DNA of 28,048 bases, taken from the NCBI GenBank assembly GCA_964591605.1, contig CAZQEN010000056.1, positions 1-28,048 on the forward strand. Direction: 5' to 3'. Source of the DNA: CAYLLT01 sp964591605 (GTDB taxonomy: Bacteria > Planctomycetota > Phycisphaerae > UBA1845 > PWPN01). Position numbers and translations under genes: made by a program. Shown here one piece after another: positions 23,891 to 28,048 of the stretch; position 1 is the first letter of the stretch; each line of letters starts with the position of its first letter. Under the pieces are notes generated by a model, which did not search any database, was not told where the DNA came from, and saw only the letters and a list, made by a program, of their open reading frames with translations.

Positions 23891-25168
23891 TCAGTTCAAC
23901 CTGAACCGCGCGACGACTGCGTTGTGGTCGGAGCCCGTGGTCTTGGGGCTGCCGCCGACCATCACATGATACGAGTCCGCCACGTAGCTTTGGGCCATGG
24001 TCGGCGAGGCGAGGATGAAATCGATCATCGACAGATGGGGCGGCTGGTTGTAGGTGATGGTCTCGTCGGGCGACAGATCGCTCACAAACGTCGCCAGGGC
24101 CGTCGGCCCGGTGCCGATGATCGTCCTGAGCGGCTCGCTGTCGATCGTATCATTGAAATCCCCGCAGACGACGAACCGGGCATCCGGTCGGCGCTGGAGA
24201 AGCTCGTCCAGGATCCGCCGCGTCTGGCGGGCCTCGCCCATGCGCACATCAATACCTCCGTCATCGTCCCCGCCCTTGCTCTTGAGGTGCACCGCGAACA
24301 CCTCGAACGGCTCGCGCCCCGTCGGGCGGATCTGAACCTGCAGCAGATCACGCTGGTAACGCATCGGTTTGCCCCGGGCATCCTCAAACTGCAGGTGCCG
24401 GTGCGACGTGACATTCCCGACCGGCAGGCGCGAGAGCACCGCCACGTCGATGCCGCGCGTATCGTTCCCCTCGAAGAGCACCACCTCGTAGCCCATGTCC
24501 GAGAGGAATGCGTCCACAAACTGCCGCAGGACCCCGCGATTCTCCACCTCGGCCAGCACCAGCACGTCGGCCCTCAGATTCCGAATACTTCTTGCGAGGG
24601 CTTCGATCTCGTCGCGCGGCTTGGGCGCCGTTCCCTCATCCTGCGTGTAGGCGTCATCCACCGAGTCGAACAGGTTCAGCACGTTGTAGCTGCCGATGGT
24701 GATGGTGTCGCCCGACGCCGCCGGCCGGACCGACGGGCGGCTCGATACCGTCGGCAGCGGCGTGCTCTCGGGCAGCACCTCGATCGACTCCGGCTTGCCC
24801 ACCGCGATCTGCGGCGCCCCTTTGAATTCGGTCACGAACCCGCGCACGCGGATGAATTTGCCGCGATAGGCCTTCTCCGGCGGCTCGGGGAACCGGTCGT
24901 AGGAGTCCTTGCTGATGAAGATGACGACGCTGCTGCCGCGCTTCGTATCGAAGTTGAGGAACGCGTGACCCGTCCGCGCCCGGCTGCTCTGCTCGACCTT
25001 GCCGAGCAGAAAGACCTCCCGGCCCAGATACGCTCCCGCCTCCTGCCAGGGGATCGTCGGCAGCGCCTCCTCGGGCCGGATCGGCGGCTCAGGCGCCAGG
25101 GGCGCAGTCTGACCGACGGCCAGCCCGGCCACCCAAACCACCAGCAGCACTCGCAGAACGTTCTTCAT
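23891..25168 (-). CDS. Exported OB-fold / endonuclease-exonuclease-phosphatase protein
   Basis: A 425-residue protein from the ATG at 25168 behind GGGGGGA; the frame is open to 25213. A signal peptide (VLRVLLVVWVAGLAVGQ) precedes an OB-fold-like module (about 35-135: GREVFLLGKVEQSS, FIRVRGFVTEF). Residues about 150-423 are an endonuclease/exonuclease/phosphatase domain with the usual metal and catalytic motifs: IGSYNVLNLFD, LAEVEN, RGIDVAVLSR, GD337-F-N339-D, SMIDFILAS and S-D414-H415-N. Enzymes of this fold cut phosphodiester bonds with Mg2+; combined with an OB fold and export, an extracellular nuclease is the best reading. Substrate is unproven. It has its own promoter candidate at 25227-25256. 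Confidence 0.85.
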   Translation of the reverse strand: MKNVLRVLLVVWVAGLAVGQTAPLAPEPPIRPEEALPTIPWQEAGAYLGREVFLLGKVEQSSRARTGHAFLNFDTKRGSSVVIFISKDSYDRFPEPPEKAYRGKFIRVRGFVTEFKGAPQIAVGKPESIEVLPESTPLPTVSSRPSVRPAASGDTITIGSYNVLNLFDSVDDAYTQDEGTAPKPRDEIEALARSIRNLRADVLVLAEVENRGVLRQFVDAFLSDMGYEVVLFEGNDTRGIDVAVLSRLPVGNVTSHRHLQFEDARGKPMRYQRDLLQVQIRPTGREPFEVFAVHLKSKGGDDDGGIDVRMGEARQTRRILDELLQRRPDARFVVCGDFNDTIDSEPLRTIIGTGPTALATFVSDLSPDETITYNQPPHLSMIDFILASPTMAQSYVADSYHVMVGGSPKTTGSDHNAVVARFRLN

Positions 25169-25226
25169 GGATCGATCCCCCCGACGCCCTGACATACCGA
25201 CACCGCGGTCCACATGACGGATGCAG

Positions 25227-25256
25227 GTGATACCTCCCCATCACGGGTTGCGTCAA
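25227..25256 (-). promoter_or_regulatory. Promoter candidate for the phosphodiesterase gene
   Basis: On the minus strand, TTGACG (25256-25251, 5 of 6), an 18-nt spacer and TATCAC (25232-25227, 4 of 6). The leader to the ATG at 25168 would be about 50 nt. Confidence 0.35.
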
Positions 25257-25399
25257 ATAGCATCCGCTCCTTGCGGGCTTCATTCGCGGACGCCGCCCGG
25301 CACAGATCGACCCCCCGCCCCCTACCGCATCGAGCTGGCCGCTTCGACTGGCACAGTCCGCACGTCGCGGCCGATCCGGCACTTCCTGGGGAGTCTGGT

Positions 25400-25424
25400 A
25401 GGTCCGGCCTGCCGGGCCGGACCT
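25400..25424. repeat. 10-bp-arm perfect palindrome
   Basis: AGGTCCGGCC and GGCCGGACCT flank the loop TGCCG. It lies between divergent genes, where a terminator has no obvious use, so a dispersed intergenic element is more likely. Its GTAGGTCCGGCCTGCC wording is of a type I recall from other planctomycete intergenic regions. Confidence 0.65.
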
Positions 25425-25601
25425 GCGATGGGCGAGTGCCTGCCCCGCCGGGGTCGTCGCCGCGGTGACCGGCCGGGATCCGTACACGACCGGAAGAATG
25501 GCCAGACCCGGGACGCACGATTCCCCTGGCCGGGGTACCCACTCAGGCGCCGACCGCGTATCATCACCGCTCCTGACCCACACAGGGAGTGACCCTGTCG
25601 C

Positions 25602-26867
25602 ATGATCCATTTCACTTCATGTCAGATCTCTTCGCCTCCGGCCCTGTTCGCCTTCCTCGCCTCCGTGGTGGCCGTCATGCACGGGCTGGCCCGCCTGCGC
25701 CCGCTGCGGGGCTTCTTCCGCTACTGCCCGCCGCTCATCTGGAGCTACTTCGTCCCGATGATCTGCTCGAGCCTGGGCCTCATCCCGAGCGCCTCGCCGC
25801 TCTACGAATTCACGATGCGCGTGCTCCTGCCGGTCATTGTCCTGCTCCTGCTGATCGGCTCCGACACCGCGGCCATCGCCCGCATCGGCCGGAAGGGTCT
25901 CGCCATGATGCTGATCGGGACGACCGGCATCGTCGCCGGGGCCGCCGGCAGCTTCGCCCTGTTCATGCATCTCCTGCCCGCGGGCACGCTCCCGCCCGAC
26001 CTGTGGAAGGGCATCGCCTCGCTGTCAGGCTCATGGATCGGGGGAAGCCCGAACATGGCGGCCATCGCCGGCAGCCTGGGGCTCGAAAAATCGACCCTCT
26101 TCGGGAAGATGGTGGTCGTTGACACCGTCTGCGCCTATACGTGGCTCGGCATCCTCATCGCCGGCGTCGCCTGGCAGGATCGATTCGATCGTTTCAACCG
26201 CACCCACTCCGGGCTCGTCGCCGAGCTCAGCGAGCGCATGGCCCGCCGTCAGGCCGAGCGCTCCCGCCCGATCACCATGCCCGACTTCATGACCATGCTG
26301 GCCGTCGGTTTCCTCGTGGCCCAGCTTTGCCTTCTGGGGGGCGGTTTCATCGCCGCCCGGATCTCCGGCGCCGAGGAGGCCGGCGGCATCATGAAGCGTC
26401 TTCACCTCAGCCAGGTCATGTCCGGCTTCGGCTGGGGCCTGTTGCTGGTAACCTTCGTGAGCGTCTGCCTCTCCTTCACCCGGCTGCGCGACCTCGAAGA
26501 CTCGGGCGCCTCGGCCGTCGGCAATGCGGGCCTCTACCTGCTGCTCACCACGTTCGGCGCCCAGGCCGACCTGCGGGCCATCCAGCCCGAGGATGTCTGG
26601 CTCTTTGTCATCGGCGCCACCTGGCTGCTCATTCACATCAGCGTCCTGCTGATCGGGGCGCGCCTGCTGCGGGCTCCCCTGTTCCTGGTCGCGACCGCCT
26701 CGATGGCCAACGTCGGCGGCACCGCCTCCGCCCCCGTGGTCGCCGCCGCCTTCCACCCCAGCCTCGCCCCCGTCGGACTGCTCATGGCCATCCTCGGCGG
26801 CATCCTCGGCACGCCGGTGGGCCTGCTCGTGGTCGGCAAGATCTGCGCGGCAATTGCCGGGCCATAA
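25602..26867 (+). CDS. DUF819-family integral membrane protein
   Basis: A 421-residue inner-membrane protein with about ten membrane segments, full length for DUF819 (YjcL-like). Family hallmarks are SLSGSWIGGSPNMAAIAGSLG in the first half and the pseudo-symmetric ASMANVGGTASAPVVAAAF then HPSLAPVGLLMAILGGILG in the second. The fold resembles secondary transporters with two inverted halves, but no substrate is established. The ATG at 25602 has GGGAG 12 nt upstream, rather far. The gene converges on kup, with 91 bp between stops. Confidence 0.88.
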   Translation: MIHFTSCQISSPPALFAFLASVVAVMHGLARLRPLRGFFRYCPPLIWSYFVPMICSSLGLIPSASPLYEFTMRVLLPVIVLLLLIGSDTAAIARIGRKGLAMMLIGTTGIVAGAAGSFALFMHLLPAGTLPPDLWKGIASLSGSWIGGSPNMAAIAGSLGLEKSTLFGKMVVVDTVCAYTWLGILIAGVAWQDRFDRFNRTHSGLVAELSERMARRQAERSRPITMPDFMTMLAVGFLVAQLCLLGGGFIAARISGAEEAGGIMKRLHLSQVMSGFGWGLLLVTFVSVCLSFTRLRDLEDSGASAVGNAGLYLLLTTFGAQADLRAIQPEDVWLFVIGATWLLIHISVLLIGARLLRAPLFLVATASMANVGGTASAPVVAAAFHPSLAPVGLLMAILGGILGTPVGLLVVGKICAAIAGP

Positions 26868-26940
26868 CCCGATCTCAGAGGTGTCTCGACGCGACTGGCT
26901 GGTGCTGGGAACGTTGCTCGCGCCCGCTCCGCCGGGTCTC

Positions 26941-26957
26941 CCGCCGGCCGCCGGCGG
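26941..26957. terminator. GC hairpin between converging DUF819 and kup genes
   Basis: CCGCCGG and CCGGCGG flank CCG directly beyond the kup stop (26959-26961). A stable hairpin at a convergent junction could terminate both genes; no U tract is present. Confidence 0.35.
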
Positions 26958-26958
26958 T

Positions 26959-28048
26959 TCACAGCTCGATCTGCGTCCCGAGCTCCACCACCCGGTTGGG
27001 CGGAATCCCGAAATACGCCGTGGCCGACAGCGAATTGCGCGACAGAAACGCGAACAGCGCCTTGCGCCAGCGCACCATCCCCGGCCGTTTCGACATGATC
27101 AGCGTTTCCCGGCCGAGGTAAAAACTGGTCTCGTACAGGTTGAGCTGCAGCCCCCCTTCCGGGCAGCGCCGGAAGATCTCCGCCACGCTCGGCGTCTGCA
27201 TGAACCCGTAATGCGCCATCACCTGGTAAAACCCGTGTCCCAGGTCGCGCACCTCCACCCGATCGGACGCCGGCATTTCGGGCACATCGTGCGAGACAAT
27301 GCACAGCAGGATCACCTTCTGGTGAAACACCTTGTTGTGCTTGAAGTGGTGCATCAGCACGACCGGCGTGCCCTCGGGGTTCGACGTCATGAACACCGCC
27401 GTACCCGGCACACGCACCGGCTCGGGCCCCTTCTCGAGACTGTCCATGAACGTCGTGAGCGGCAAACTCACCTGCCGAAGCGCGTTGCCCAGCCGCTCGC
27501 GACCGCGCTTCCACGTCATCATGATCTGGTGCAGGATCACCCCCACCACCAGCGGGAACCATCCGCCGTGCCACACCTTGTTCAGATTCGCGGAGAGGAA
27601 CGTCAGATCCACCGTCAGGAACAGCGCCGTCAGCGCTCCCGCCGCCGGCAGACCCCAGCCCCAGCGCCGCACCATCACCACGAACAGCAGCACGCTGGTG
27701 ATCGCAAACGTCCCCGTCACCGCAATCCCGTACGCCGCCGCCAGATTCGTCGAGCGTCGAAAGGAGAGCACCAGCCCGATGCACGCGATGGCCAGCATCT
27801 TATTGATCTCCGGCACGAAGATCTGGCCCCGTTCGTGATGCGATGTATGCACGATGGTCAGACGGGGGATGTAACCCATCTGCACTCCCTGCTGGGCCAG
27901 CGAGAACGCCCCCGAGATCAGAGCCTGGGACGCGATTACCGTGGCCATCGTGGCGATCGCCACGAGTGGATACAGAAACCAGGAGGGCGACAGGGCATAG
28001 AACGGGTTCCGCATCACCGCCTCGGCCCCGCCCGACTGGATGATCATC
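26959..28048 (-). CDS. kup: Kup potassium uptake transporter, N-terminus beyond the window
   Basis: The C-terminal 362 residues of a Kup/HAK/KUP H+-coupled potassium importer (about 620 residues in E. coli), running off the right edge. Recognisable stretches are NPFYALSPSWFLYPLVAIAT, ATVIASQALISGAFSLAQQG, RLTIVHTSHHERGQIFVPEIN and, in the cytoplasmic domain, VRVPGTAVFMTSNPEG, MHHFKHNKVFHQKVILL and the C-terminal PPNRVVELGTQIEL. The N-terminal membrane helices, with the first-helix Asp needed for coupling, are not in the window. Confidence 0.95.
   Translation of the reverse strand, partial: MIIQSGGAEAVMRNPFYALSPSWFLYPLVAIATMATVIASQALISGAFSLAQQGVQMGYIPRLTIVHTSHHERGQIFVPEINKMLAIACIGLVLSFRRSTNLAAAYGIAVTGTFAITSVLLFVVMVRRWGWGLPAAGALTALFLTVDLTFLSANLNKVWHGGWFPLVVGVILHQIMMTWKRGRERLGNALRQVSLPLTTFMDSLEKGPEPVRVPGTAVFMTSNPEGTPVVLMHHFKHNKVFHQKVILLCIVSHDVPEMPASDRVEVRDLGHGFYQVMAHYGFMQTPSVAEIFRRCPEGGLQLNLYETSFYLGRETLIMSKRPGMVRWRKALFAFLSRNSLSATAYFGIPPNRVVELGTQIEL

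Larger units (their letters stand above)
25169..25601. other. 433-bp divergent intergenic region
   Basis: This spacer separates divergent genes. It holds a promoter candidate for the minus-strand gene and a 25-bp perfect palindrome. The frames that are open here have repeat-derived, low-plausibility products and no ribosome binding sites. I see no RNA gene. A promoter for the plus-strand gene at 25602 was not found. Confidence 0.5.

Noticed and set aside
25221..25592. A 123-codon plus-strand frame in the divergent spacer.
   Set aside because: It includes the translated palindrome (VGPACRAGPA), lacks a ribosome binding site and has no recognisable domain.

Overview
The window looks like high-GC chromosomal DNA from a planctomycete, most likely Phycisphaerae or a close relative. 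This rests on combined hallmarks: two prepilin-like proteins (one with an exact H-X9-DG motif), a PEP-CTERM protein, two proteins ending in dockerin-like EF-hand tails, a CGYNLTGL-type zinc ribbon on a permease, and dispersed GAGCCCGAAGCGC-type and palindromic intergenic repeats. I saw no tRNA, rRNA, CRISPR array, transposase or phage gene. There are 20 protein genes, partial at both ends: a sugar-hydrolase-like gene enters at base 1 and a Kup potassium transporter runs off base 28048.

Region 1-1106 is the glycosidase-like gene. Region 1279-8179 is a surface and envelope block. A leftward pair from a good promoter near 4868-4896 encodes an exported Ig-like lipoprotein and then a large protein with an N-terminal beta-propeller and a C-terminal vanadium-dependent haloperoxidase with all three motif blocks. 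Divergently come an outer-membrane alginate-export-type porin, an 84-residue exported protein and a stand-alone lipoprotein that is a clear paralogue of the haloperoxidase's propeller. Region 8274-10664 is a tightly overlapping ECF sigma / membrane anti-sigma-like / exported propeller operon. Region 10746-13586 is a 946-residue multidomain D-Ala-D-Ala carboxypeptidase with a dockerin-like tail. A cluster of short palindromes follows, then an amino-acid permease (leftward) and a membrane-anchored planctomycete protein (rightward).

Region 16877-23695 is the most system-like part. It holds a small exported His/Cys protein behind a recognisable promoter, a prepilin-like protein behind a 22-bp operator-like dyad, two paralogous secreted proteins resembling the cyanobacterial All3515 (Zur-repressed) family but carrying different C-terminal tails (PEP-CTERM versus dockerin-like), a YVTN-propeller/di-haem lipoprotein, and a second H-X9-DG prepilin-like protein behind a TTGACA promoter. 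My working hypothesis is a zinc-limitation-responsive cell-surface locus; this is inference. Region 23891-26867 holds an OB-fold/nuclease-type exported phosphodiesterase and a DUF819 membrane protein, divergent across a 433-bp spacer with a strong palindrome. Kup closes the window.
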